Assembly: GCA_948527295.1 (NCBI GenBank)
Contig: CAOSWK010000001.1
Location: 17,010-81,009, forward strand
Origin: an uncultured Eubacteriales bacterium
GTDB taxonomy: Bacteria; Bacillota; Clostridia; Oscillospirales; Acutalibacteraceae
Length of the DNA: 64,000 nt
Direction of reading: 5' to 3'
Under the pieces are notes generated by a model. That model ran no database searches. It was not told where the DNA came from and saw nothing but the letters and a program-made list of their open reading frames with translations. The first letter of the stretch is position 1. Every line of letters begins with the position of its first letter. Made by a program: the position numbers and the translations under genes. This document shows, piece after piece, positions 25,436-33,502 of this stretch.

Positions 25436-26794
25436 TCAAAACTTAAACTTGCCAAGACCACCAAAGCCAGGCATCCCAGCCATTCCTGGGAACCGCCTCT
25501 TGCCCTTGCTACCAGAAAATTGCTTCATCATCTTCTGCATCTGCTCAAACCGCCGAAGTAAAGAGTTCACATCCTCCACCTTCAAGCCGCACCCCGTTGC
25601 AATGCGCCTTTTCCGCGAAGCATTAATGATCTCCGGCTTGCTGCGCTCTTTCTTCGTCATAGACAAAATAATCGCACAAAGCCTGTCAATCTGCCGGTCG
25701 TCGACGTCCGCATCCTTAACCTTCTGCGAAATCCCCGGAATCTTCAAAAGTATCGACTTTAAAGAGCCCATGTTCTTAATCTGGCTCATCTGGTCCAGCA
25801 AATCGTTCAAATCGAACTTGTTTTTAACCAGCTTTTCGGCCATTCGCTCGGCCTTTTGCTGGTCGAGCTTGCTTTCGGCCTCTTCTATCAACGAGAGCAT
25901 ATCGCCCATTCCCAGGATCCGCGAAGCCATCCGCTCCGGGTAAAACTCTTCCAAGTCCGTAAGCTTTTCTCCCGTGCCGACAAATTTTATCGGCTTTCCA
26001 GTGACCTTCCTTACCGAAAGTGCCGCGCCTCCGCGGGTGTCTCCATCTAGCTTCGTCAAAATCACGCCTGTAATCGCCAATAAATCGTCAAACGACTTTG
26101 CCACATTAACGGCATCTTGACCCGTCATAGCATCCACAACCAGCAAAATCTCGGCCGGCTCAACTTCTTGCTTTATTCTTGCCAGCTCTGCCATCAGCTG
26201 TTCGTCCACGTGCAGCCTGCCCGCCGTGTCTAAGATTACAATATCATTTTCGTGGTCTTTAGCGTGTTTAACGGCCTCTTTTGCGATTTTAACTGGATCC
26301 TCGGCGCCCATTTCAAAAACCGGAACGTCAATTTTCTCGGCAACAACCTGCAATTGCTTAATCGCAGCCGGTCGGTATACGTCACAAGCCACCAGCAGCG
26401 GGCGATGTCCCTTCTTTTTTTGAGCCAATGCCAACTTTCCAGAATGCGTGGTTTTTCCGGATCCCTGCAACCCGCACATCATAACTACCGTAGGCGGCGC
26501 CGAGCTAGTTTCCAAGCGACTCTGTGCAGATCCCATCAGCTCAACTAATTCTTCATTAACGATCTTAACCACCATCTGCGCTGGCGTCAGGCTCTGCATA
26601 ACTTCCTCGCCCACCGCGCGCTGCGTCACTTTGTCGGTAAACTCCTTGGCAACCTTATAGTTTACGTCCGCCTCCAAAAGCGCCAGCCGGACTTCTCGCA
26701 TGGAGTCTTTGACATCCTTTTCAGAGAGCTTGCCCTTGCCGCGAAGCCTCTTAAAAGTAGACATCAATTTTTCAGAAAGCCCCTCAAAAGGCAC
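25436..26794 (-). CDS. ffh: Signal recognition particle protein Ffh
   Basis: A 452-residue SRP GTPase that binds signal peptides of nascent membrane proteins together with the small SRP RNA. The N domain (FEGLSEKLMSTFKRLRGKGKL) leads into the G domain, with P-loop GLQGSGKTT, DTAGRL and TKLDGD. The Met-rich M domain follows, with the RNA-binding SRKRRIATG and the C-terminal MMKQFSG, GMPGFGG. GTG 26794 suits GGGGGTG; TTG 26797 is too close. Confidence 0.98.
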   Translation of the reverse strand: MPFEGLSEKLMSTFKRLRGKGKLSEKDVKDSMREVRLALLEADVNYKVAKEFTDKVTQRAVGEEVMQSLTPAQMVVKIVNEELVELMGSAQSRLETSSAPPTVVMMCGLQGSGKTTHSGKLALAQKKKGHRPLLVACDVYRPAAIKQLQVVAEKIDVPVFEMGAEDPVKIAKEAVKHAKDHENDIVILDTAGRLHVDEQLMAELARIKQEVEPAEILLVVDAMTGQDAVNVAKSFDDLLAITGVILTKLDGDTRGGAALSVRKVTGKPIKFVGTGEKLTDLEEFYPERMASRILGMGDMLSLIEEAESKLDQQKAERMAEKLVKNKFDLNDLLDQMSQIKNMGSLKSILLKIPGISQKVKDADVDDRQIDRLCAIILSMTKKERSKPEIINASRKRRIATGCGLKVEDVNSLLRRFEQMQKMMKQFSGSKGKRRFPGMAGMPGFGGLGKFKF

Positions 26795-26805
26795 CAAACC
26801 ACCCC

Positions 26806-27168
26806 CTACTGCTCTTTATGTATAGAATCCGCCGCATTCTTAATGCCCTCCGCGATTTCATAAACTTCGTTAATCCGCGCGCCAGAAAGATTCTGCAATT
26901 TTTTCGCATTCTCTATTATCAGATGCAAGTTTTTTTCGATTCTAGAAAATTTCAGTGCAAGATGCAACTTCTCTTCCAGCTCAAACAGCTGCGCTTCGGC
27001 CTTTTTTATAGTGTCTCGAACACCCTGGCGAGTTATCCCCAAATTTTCGCCAATCTCCGACAAAGAAAGGTCCTCATCATAGTACCAGCCCAAAACCTTC
27101 TTTTGGTTTTCGGTTAGAAGGTCTGCGTAAAAGTCCAGCAGAGTCGAAACTTCCAGGTTTTTATCCAC
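26806..27168 (-). CDS. ylxM: YlxM/p13-like DNA-binding protein
   Basis: A 120-residue helix-turn-helix protein of the UPF0122 family, coded just ahead of ffh in most Bacillota. The helix-turn-helix reads LSLSEIGENLGITRQGVRDTI, preceded by LTENQKKVLGWYYDEDLS. In streptococci YlxM associates with SRP and influences its activity; transcriptional action is not settled. GTG 27168 lies 6 bp after GAGGTG. Confidence 0.93.
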   Translation of the reverse strand: MDKNLEVSTLLDFYADLLTENQKKVLGWYYDEDLSLSEIGENLGITRQGVRDTIKKAEAQLFELEEKLHLALKFSRIEKNLHLIIENAKKLQNLSGARINEVYEIAEGIKNAADSIHKEQ

Positions 27169-27218
27169 AAAAGCCACCTCAAGCCAAAGCGTCTGTAAAG
27201 CTATCTCACTTTACAACT

Positions 27219-27247
27219 ATTTTAACTCACCCCGTTCAATTTGTCAA
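27219..27247 (-). promoter_or_regulatory. Promoter of the ylxM-ffh operon
   Basis: On the minus strand TTGACA (plus 27242-27247), a 17 bp spacer and TAAAAT (plus 27219-27224). Confidence 0.75.
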
Positions 27248-27263
27248 GACCAAAATCAAAAAA

Positions 27264-27294
27264 ATACCACACCTGCAAACTTCCGATGTGGCAT
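27264..27294 (-). terminator. Terminator of the small leftward gene
   Basis: On the minus strand ATGCCACA pairs with TGTGGTAT (one G-T pair) and is followed by TTTTTTGATTTT. It lies between the tiny gene at 27405-27560 and the ylxM promoter. Confidence 0.75.
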
Positions 27295-27404
27295 TAAATT
27301 ACACTCAAAAATCAATTTTGTCTTCAAAAAGAATATCAAATAAAACATAAAAATCGCTTGGAAAAATTGAATCCCTCAGCCCGCGGCCCTTTTACAGTCA
27401 AAAG

Positions 27405-27560
27405 TCACTTTGGCTGCGATAACACCGTCCTCAACAAGTCTATGTTCTTGGACAAATTTTCGTTTAAAACTTCTTCTACCGGTCTTTTCAAAAACTGCGA
27501 CAAATTCTCATAAAATTCGGAAGCCTCATCATTCAAAACAATTCTGTATTCTTTTATAAT
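27405..27560 (-). CDS. Putative 51-residue protein with AUU or AUA start
   Basis: A compact unit without any ATG, GTG or TTG start. A consensus promoter is followed by GAGGGTGAT, then ATT (27560) and ATA (27557), and an open frame of 51 codons ending in TGA; two in-frame stops lie just upstream. The product (IKEYRIVLNDEASEFYENLS, then QFLKRPVEEVLNENLSKNID) looks like a folded strand plus helices, similar in scale to small antitoxins or ribbon-helix-helix proteins. It is too regular to dismiss, but a lost start codon or a sequencing error remains possible. It is divergent from an RHH gene. Confidence 0.5.
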   Translation of the reverse strand: MIKEYRIVLNDEASEFYENLSQFLKRPVEEVLNENLSKNIDLLRTVLSQPK

Positions 27561-27599
27561 ATCACCCTCTTATTAACTTTTTGATATCAATAATGAATA

Positions 27600-27627
27600 T
27601 TGTTAAGAAATCGATGTGTAATATAAT
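27600..27627 (+). promoter_or_regulatory. Probable promoter of the RHH gene
   Basis: TTGTTA (27600-27605), 16 bp, TATAAT (27622-27627). Its -10 element abuts the -10 of the opposing promoter. Confidence 0.5.
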
Positions 27628-27630
27628 TTT

Positions 27631-27659
27631 ATAATAGAGGATTGTGAATATTTTGTCAA
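27631..27659 (-). promoter_or_regulatory. Promoter of the 51-residue gene
   Basis: On the minus strand TTGACA (plus 27654-27659), 17 bp, TATTAT (plus 27631-27636): near-consensus. Confidence 0.75.
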
Positions 27660-27742
27660 AAAATATCGAAAATAATTTTATTTTTAAGCTTAATCATTTC
27701 CGTGTTTTGCCACAAAATCGAGTGTAAAGGGGTTTTATTTTT

Positions 27743-27916
27743 ATGCTAAAATTTATTCCTAAGCCAGAAAAAAACGAGGTCATTTGCATCCGGATCGACT
27801 CCGAAAAGCTCAAGTTTATCGACACCATCGCGAACAAAAATAATATGAGCCGTAACAAATTTATCGGTCAATGCATCGACTTTGCCCTGCAAAATCTGGA
27901 GTCTCCCTCCTCCTGA
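27743..27916 (+). CDS. Ribbon-helix-helix (CopG-like) protein
   Basis: A 57-residue protein with the profile of a ribbon-helix-helix DNA-binding domain: a short strand EVICIRIDSEKLKFID, then helix one with DTIANKNNMS and helix two with RNKFIGQCIDFALQNL. Such proteins act as dimers and often repress their own operon. ATG 27743 follows AAAGGGG. It is divergent from the 51-residue gene. No toxin lies beside it; recO is convergent downstream. Confidence 0.78.
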   Translation: MLKFIPKPEKNEVICIRIDSEKLKFIDTIANKNNMSRNKFIGQCIDFALQNLESPSS

Positions 27917-27956
27917 CCCTCGAATTGCGATTAAATTCGGCCTCCTCGATATTATT

Positions 27957-28709
27957 TTAATTTACCACAAGTTTATTATAAAAGTCCAGCGTCTTCAAGT
28001 TTTTTTCCAAACACCGCAGCAAATAGGCCTCCGTCATTGCCGAGAGCTCAATTTGGCTTTGCGTAGCCAGTTCAAATGCGAACATCTTGTTAAACTCCGA
28101 GTACACCGTATGTCGCAGCGCATGTAGGACGCTGTCTGTTAATTTGAATTTCGCAAAATTATAATTCCCAATGCATCCGCTACAGATAATCCCATTTGCG
28201 TCGGGCACAAAATAAAAGTCCCAGCTGTCAGTCCCTTCGCAGTGCGCACAAGTTACCAGGTTCGGCATATAGCCGGACATCGCCAGGAGTCTCATCTCAA
28301 AAACAGATTTCAGCAGCTTATCAGAAATCTTCCCCTCCGACAAATAGTGCAAAGAATTCAAACAAAGCCGCAGAATATCCTCAGTATGGCGCTGTCCTTC
28401 AGCAACCAAGTTCAAAATCAGGTCGCAAAAATACTGCGCCAGCGCCAATTTCTCTATGTCACTCCTCAAGCCCCAAAACGACTTTCTCGCACTCGCCTCA
28501 TTGACTATGCATTTATCCCTGCCCCTAAAAATCACAAAGTCAGAATAGCAGAACTGTTGCGTCGCAGAAAAATTTTTGTTTTTCACATTCTTAACGCCCC
28601 GTGCAAACGCGCGGATAATCCCATACTTTCTCGTCAAGATCGTGATCAGTTTGTCGTTCTCTGGCATCGGCTTTTCCAAAACTACCAGCCCGTCGGTATT
28701 AATCTGCAT
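27957..28709 (-). CDS. recO: DNA repair protein RecO
   Basis: A 250-residue mediator that loads RecA onto SSB-covered DNA with RecR. The N-terminal OB-fold begins NTDGLVVLEKPMPENDKLITI, an alpha-helical domain follows, and a zinc site is formed by CAHC and CSGC (about residues 150-180). ATG 28709 follows AAAGGAG. It comes after era in the same direction, as in many Bacillota. Confidence 0.95.
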   Translation of the reverse strand: MQINTDGLVVLEKPMPENDKLITILTRKYGIIRAFARGVKNVKNKNFSATQQFCYSDFVIFRGRDKCIVNEASARKSFWGLRSDIEKLALAQYFCDLILNLVAEGQRHTEDILRLCLNSLHYLSEGKISDKLLKSVFEMRLLAMSGYMPNLVTCAHCEGTDSWDFYFVPDANGIICSGCIGNYNFAKFKLTDSVLHALRHTVYSEFNKMFAFELATQSQIELSAMTEAYLLRCLEKNLKTLDFYNKLVVN

Positions 28710-28778
28710 TTTAACAGCTCCTTTGCCTCAATGCTTCCATACAATCACAAACAAAACGGATGGCCAAACCATCCGCTT

Positions 28779-29687
28779 TTACATATCCAACGCCTTTTCG
28801 TCAAAGCCAAAATTTTTCAAAAGTTCGGCTCTGTTGCGCCAATCTTCCTTCACTTTAACCCAAATCTGCAAATTAACATTAATATCGAAAAAATTCTCGA
28901 TCTCAACCCTTGCCTGAGTGCCAATCTCCTTAAGCATATCACCATGCTTGCCAATTAAAATGCCTTTATGAGTAGCTTTTTCGCAATATATAGTAGCGTC
29001 GATATCCATCAAGTGGCCATCTTCTCGCTCCGACATTCTATTTACACGAACCGCCACACCGTGCGGGACTTCTTCCCTAGTAACGCGCAAGATCTTCTCG
29101 CGAATAATCTCAGCAACCAGCACCGATTCTGGCTGGTCAGTCAAGGCATCGTCTGGGAAAAAATGCCCCTCGCAAACAGCAACTTTCTTAAGCTCATCTA
29201 ATAAATCCTCAAGCCCATCGCCAGTTTTAGCGGATATCGGCACAACCGCCACGCAATCAATCAGCGACGATACCTCTGAAATTTGCCTCATCAAAACAGA
29301 TTTATCTCGCAAAAGGTCAACCTTATTTATCGCCAAAATTACCGGCACTTTCAGGCTTTTTAAACTTTTAATCAATTTCACTTCAGCAAGCTTTAAATTC
29401 TTTCCCGCCGCAATCACCAAAAGGCACGCATCAACCGATGTTATAGAGCTTCTCACCGATTTCTCCATATACTGGCCCAACCTGGTCTTAGGCTCGTGCG
29501 CACCCGGTGTATCTATAAAAACAAGCTGAATCTCGCCCTTTGTCAAAACGCCCATTATCCGCGTCCGGGTGGTCTGCGGTTTTGCCGAAACAATCGAGAC
29601 CTTTTGCCCAATCAACGCATTCAATATAGAAGACTTGCCAACATTCGGAACTCCAACAATTGCAACAAACGCCGATTTCTTCCCCAT
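28779..29687 (-). CDS. era: GTPase Era
   Basis: A 302-residue GTPase that binds 16S rRNA and checks late 30S assembly. G1 is GVPNVGKSS near the start, G3 is DTPGAHEP, G4 is NKVD and G5 is SAKTG. The C-terminal KH domain has LIGKHGDMLKEIGTQARVEIE. Length and order are normal. ATG 29687 follows GGAAGGAA, close behind ybeY. Confidence 0.98.
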   Translation of the reverse strand: MGKKSAFVAIVGVPNVGKSSILNALIGQKVSIVSAKPQTTRTRIMGVLTKGEIQLVFIDTPGAHEPKTRLGQYMEKSVRSSITSVDACLLVIAAGKNLKLAEVKLIKSLKSLKVPVILAINKVDLLRDKSVLMRQISEVSSLIDCVAVVPISAKTGDGLEDLLDELKKVAVCEGHFFPDDALTDQPESVLVAEIIREKILRVTREEVPHGVAVRVNRMSEREDGHLMDIDATIYCEKATHKGILIGKHGDMLKEIGTQARVEIENFFDINVNLQIWVKVKEDWRNRAELLKNFGFDEKALDM

Positions 29688-29719
29688 TAAAAGAGTTCCT
29701 TCCTCATCTTATATGTAAA

Positions 29720-30220
29720 CTATTTACTATAATAATACGAAACTCCGCCAACAAACCCCATTTTTGCCATGATCAGCTCTTCTTTGTCGCGCATTTTAAC
29801 TTTTTCGATTCCGCCTTTTTCATGGACATATCCAAGCAAGTGCAAAATGCCATGAACAGTAAGATGTGCAACCTCTTTTTGCAGATTATGCCCATATTTC
29901 TGAGCTTGCTCCTCGGCTTTTTCTAATGAAATTACAACGTCGCCCAAAAGCTTTGCGCCAGTAGCCGGATCCGTATCGTATTTGCCGTCTTTGCCCATAG
30001 GAAAGGACAAAACGTCTGTCGGGATATTTTTTTGCCGATATTTATTGTTTAATTCTTTAATCTGCTCGTTGTTTACAAAAGACACGCTCACTTCTGCCGA
30101 ACCTTCAAACTCTTCCGTGCGCAAAACCGCATTGCAACACCGGCGAACAATCATACGCAAACCTGTTGGAACTTTAACTTCTTTTTGCTTGTTGTTAATA
30201 ATTACTTTGATCTTATCCAT
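29720..30220 (-). CDS. ybeY: Endoribonuclease YbeY
   Basis: A 166-residue metalloprotein of 16S rRNA maturation and quality control. The zinc site HGILHLLGYVH near residues 131-141 has all three histidines; the usual Asp before the last His is Val here, a small departure. VSFVNNEQIKELNNKYR and TDVLSFP are also typical. ATG 30220 has only a weak GCGAG upstream. phoH, often just ahead, is missing. Confidence 0.95.
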   Translation of the reverse strand: MDKIKVIINNKQKEVKVPTGLRMIVRRCCNAVLRTEEFEGSAEVSVSFVNNEQIKELNNKYRQKNIPTDVLSFPMGKDGKYDTDPATGAKLLGDVVISLEKAEEQAQKYGHNLQKEVAHLTVHGILHLLGYVHEKGGIEKVKMRDKEELIMAKMGFVGGVSYYYSK

Positions 30221-30707
30221 ACAAAAACTCGCTTACCCTTCTGCATAAACGCCACGTTACATATCAAAAAATAAGTAACATAAAGCTAAGGCAAACTTAA
30301 CCTCCCTACAATTACTATAAAAAATATAAAGTCACAAGTTGCCAAAAGCTTAAAAACAGCATTTCTTCGAGCATCTTCACTTATATATAAAACTTAAAAT
30401 TTATTTCCCACACATTTTGTTGTACGTCAAAAAGGTTTAGCATACATAAAAGTTCAAAGCTCTACGCTCCTGCCGCCCTACACTTCGGCAGCTATGCCAA
30501 ACTCTGTCAAACAGTTAAACTTAGTGCTAAAAGACAAATTTCTCATTTTAAATAGGCTATAAACTTATATTTTTTACTAAATTTATAAATCAATTTAGTT
30601 TATTATATCACAAAAAATAGTAGATGTCATTAAAAAAAGGAAATTTTTTTATTTTTGTAACAAGTCACAATATTTTGCTGCAATCGCCCCCTCGTTTTTG
30701 CTATTTT
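30221..30707. other. Intergenic gap where phoH would be expected
   Basis: 487 bp without a supported gene, AT-rich and with several in-frame stops. It contains a hairpin, CTGCCG against CGGCAG, near 30472-30495, and an imperfect dyad, CTAAATT against AATTTAG, near 30580-30601. A 78-codon open frame at 30624-30860 overlaps yqfD and has no ribosome site. The ybeY promoter must lie here but is not clear. Confidence 0.6.
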
Positions 30708-31889
30708 TTACTCCTCTATTTTGATCTCCTCTTTTTGCGCGATGTTTTCCTCGCAGGTGTAGTCGGCCGTCACCACCGCCCTGCCGTTTATATGCCTTTC
30801 CACCTTGTGCTTGCTTATTATTTTTGCCTCGCCCAGCTCCGATTGCTCCTGCTTTTCTAGCTCTTCGTTGGCCTTCTGCAGCGCCTCCTCTGGCGAGAGC
30901 TTCACCTCTTTTTCTGCCACCTGCGTCCAGACTTCCTTGTAATAGCTTGCAGGCAGCGAGACTCCCCAAAAACTGACGTCACTCACCTGCACAGTTTTTT
31001 CAAAATCCCTACCTGGCGGCGATGTTAGCGTCAGCGGCAGCTCGACTCCAAACAGCTTTAGCCTTTTGCGAGTCACCTTCTTGCCGGTACCTTGTTTTTC
31101 CTTTTGGCAGAGCTCCACTTCGGCCTTTAGTTCGCGCTTTGTTAGGGCATAAACCTTCGCCTCGGCATGTTTTATGGTGCATGCACCAAAGTCGTCCTCC
31201 ACTATTCCGCTCACCAGCAGCTGTCCTGTTGTTGCCGCCTCCCCCAACTTCACTTCTGGCGTGCCTTCGTAAACCTCCATCCTTGTGATTTGCCCGTCCT
31301 TGCTTGCTTTTACGTTGCACGGAGCCGTTTTTGGGATCAACGACGGCGGCTCTACTCGCTCTTTTAGCTCAAAGCTGAGCGTGCTGCCCTTTACGTTGAC
31401 CGACGCCCACGCGATGTTGCTAAAATTCTTCATTATGGTCTTCTCGATCATCGGTGTGTCCAGCTCGCTCTTTAACGTTCCCGCGCAGACGCCAAGTTCG
31501 CTTATCAGGCTGGTGAGTTCGGCCTTGTCTATGGCCTCGGCGCCCTTTATGTCTATGGACCATATGTAGAGCGACAAAAAATGCAGGCTCAGCACAAAGC
31601 AGACGAGCCCCACAAATAGGCCTTTTCTCTTTTTGTACCGCTTTAAAATAAACGGCAGGCCCCGTTTTTGCTGGATTTTTATTTTTATGCACGATTTTTT
31701 CGCGATTCTTCTCAGCGCTTTATATTCGGACGCCGCCACCGAGCACTGCAGTTCTTCTTTGTCTCTGCACTTTTTTATGTTAAAGAGCCCCACTCCGGCC
31801 TTTGCAGCTAGGTTTATGAATCTTTCTGGCCCCCTGCCCGCCGCTATGAAGGTAACGTAGCCCCAAAAAAATCTTATTATTTTGAGCAA
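30708..31889 (-). CDS. yqfD: Sporulation protein YqfD
   Basis: A 393-residue membrane-anchored protein of the SpoIVFA-like/FtsQ-like type, required for efficient sporulation in relatives. The N-terminal region (GRGPERFINLAAKAGVGLFNI) precedes one membrane helix (about 90-112, FVGLVCFVLSLHFLSLYIWSI) and a large outside domain with POTRA-like FtsQ similarity. TTG 31889 suits GAGAGGTGG; GTG 31898 is a poorer alternative. It follows yqfC by 13 bp. Confidence 0.93.
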   Translation of the reverse strand: MLKIIRFFWGYVTFIAAGRGPERFINLAAKAGVGLFNIKKCRDKEELQCSVAASEYKALRRIAKKSCIKIKIQQKRGLPFILKRYKKRKGLFVGLVCFVLSLHFLSLYIWSIDIKGAEAIDKAELTSLISELGVCAGTLKSELDTPMIEKTIMKNFSNIAWASVNVKGSTLSFELKERVEPPSLIPKTAPCNVKASKDGQITRMEVYEGTPEVKLGEAATTGQLLVSGIVEDDFGACTIKHAEAKVYALTKRELKAEVELCQKEKQGTGKKVTRKRLKLFGVELPLTLTSPPGRDFEKTVQVSDVSFWGVSLPASYYKEVWTQVAEKEVKLSPEEALQKANEELEKQEQSELGEAKIISKHKVERHINGRAVVTADYTCEENIAQKEEIKIEE

Positions 31890-31902
31890 TTGCCCCACCT
31901 CT

Positions 31903-32187
31903 CTACGTTATAAACTCTATCGATTTTATGAAGCCCTCCACTATTAACGAGTCTGCCGTGAGGCATTTTATGGCCAAATTCCGGCCCAAAAACGACGTCA
32001 CCATGTTGCCAGTATTGATCCTTATTATATTTTCGTCGTATTGCAAAATCCCCTTGCAGCCTTCTATTGAGACTTCGCGGTTTGAGTTCATCTCAAAATG
32101 AGTGCAATTCGGCATGGCTCCTGCCGGCATCTGCATCTTGCTGGCCACAGTCTGCAGCCTTTCTATGTTTTTGCCCTTTTTTCGCAC
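31903..32187 (-). CDS. yqfC: Sporulation protein YqfC
   Basis: A 94-residue protein of the YqfC family, under sporulation sigma control in Bacillus. The core reads VSIEGCKGILQYDENIIRIN and the end SLIVEGFIKSIEFI, both typical. GTG 32187 lies 6 bp after GGAGGGG; GTG 32202 is the far edge of the frame. It pairs with yqfD; their function together is not established. Confidence 0.93.
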   Translation of the reverse strand: MRKKGKNIERLQTVASKMQMPAGAMPNCTHFEMNSNREVSIEGCKGILQYDENIIRINTGNMVTSFLGRNLAIKCLTADSLIVEGFIKSIEFIT

Positions 32188-32308
32188 GCTGGTCCCCTCC
32201 ACATAGCCCTTGGCCCTGTTCTCGTTTTTACTGCCACTACCATAAATTATGCTCGCAGTTCAATAAAAATCACAAGCCACATATATATTAGTTGGAGGTG
32301 CTTTTGCT

Positions 32309-33502
32309 ATGCCCAATTTTCTTTTAAAGAAATTTCGCCGAGTCCGCATAAACGCCGGCTTCATCAAGGACGCACTCTTGTTCTCATTTATAATATTTTT
32401 GTGCGCAATAATCCTCTGCATGCCGCAAGCCTCGGCCGCTGGCGTTAAACTGGGATTGCGATTCTGCACAAACACGCTGGTGCCCGCGCTTTTCCCGTTT
32501 ATGGTGCTTTCTTCTTTGGTCGTTAAAACCGGAATGTCCGAAAAAATCGGCAAAATGCTGGCTCCCGCCGTTAAGGTTTTGTTTCGACTGCCGCCCAGCA
32601 CCGCCGCTACCATTCTGCTGAGCTTTGTTGGTGGCTACCCTTCCGGCGCCATCGGCGTTAATGAGCTTTACCGCCAGGGCAAAATTTCTCGCCCCCAGGC
32701 CGAACAGATGCTTCTATTCACCGTCTGCGCCGGACCCGCCTTCATCCTAAACGCGGTCTGCTCCGGCTTTGCCAACAACGCCATCATTGGCCCGATTATG
32801 CTTGCTTCTCACATTATCTCCGCCTTGATTTTGGGCATCGTTGCTGGGTTTCTTTACTCCCCTTCGAAAATTATTGGCTCTGCGCCGGCGCCTTCCCGCC
32901 AAAATTTTTCTTATGCTATGGTTGGAGCCTGTCTGGACGCCGCCCACGCGACTTTTAATATGTGCTCTTTTGTGATTCTCTTTTCGGCCCTTTTGAGCAT
33001 CCTCAATCAGTCGCACATTTTCAGCTCAATTTTCAAAATTCTTGATTTTTTCGGCGTCCCACCGGCAATAATAAATATTATGCTCCCAGCCGCGCTCGAA
33101 GTCACAAACGGCTGCTCGGCCATATTAAAAAACCGCGCTCCCACCGAGCTTCTTGCCTTTGCTCTCAGTTGGGCTGGGGGTTGCGTGCATTTTCAGATTT
33201 TTTCCATCGCCGAATCTATTAATTTTTCCAAGCTAAAATTCATCTTCTTTCGCGCCACACATGGGCTCTTGGCCGCCGTTATATCGCACTTTCTGTTTTC
33301 TGTCTTCAGCGCGCACTCTGTCTTTACCACCATTACGCGGATTTCCTCTTCTAGCGTTGCCGAGGGTTACGTCTCCAAAGGCAGCGTCGCGCTCATTGCG
33401 CTGTGCGTTATCTTTCTGCTCACCGCAAATCCTAGAACGACTCGGGGGGTTCGTTTTGAAAAACCTAAAAAAAGAAGGCTTAATCGCGTTTTCAAAAAGT
33501 AA
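32309..33502 (+). CDS. ylbJ: Sporulation membrane protein YlbJ (SpoVV-like)
   Basis: A 397-residue membrane protein with about eight helices and the gate-domain repeat of concentrative transporters: FVGGYPSGAIGVNELYRQGKIS in the first half and LEVTNGCSAI in the second. SpoVV/YlbJ carries dipicolinic acid into the developing spore in Bacillus and Clostridia, so the same role is likely. ATG 32309 follows GGAGGTG. The next membrane gene overlaps its end by 47 bp. Confidence 0.88.
   Translation: MPNFLLKKFRRVRINAGFIKDALLFSFIIFLCAIILCMPQASAAGVKLGLRFCTNTLVPALFPFMVLSSLVVKTGMSEKIGKMLAPAVKVLFRLPPSTAATILLSFVGGYPSGAIGVNELYRQGKISRPQAEQMLLFTVCAGPAFILNAVCSGFANNAIIGPIMLASHIISALILGIVAGFLYSPSKIIGSAPAPSRQNFSYAMVGACLDAAHATFNMCSFVILFSALLSILNQSHIFSSIFKILDFFGVPPAIINIMLPAALEVTNGCSAILKNRAPTELLAFALSWAGGCVHFQIFSIAESINFSKLKFIFFRATHGLLAAVISHFLFSVFSAHSVFTTITRISSSSVAEGYVSKGSVALIALCVIFLLTANPRTTRGVRFEKPKKRRLNRVFKK

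Noticed and set aside
30624..30860. 78-codon plus-strand open frame
   Set aside because: It overlaps yqfD on the other strand, has no ribosome site and looks like a chance product of the opposite gene.
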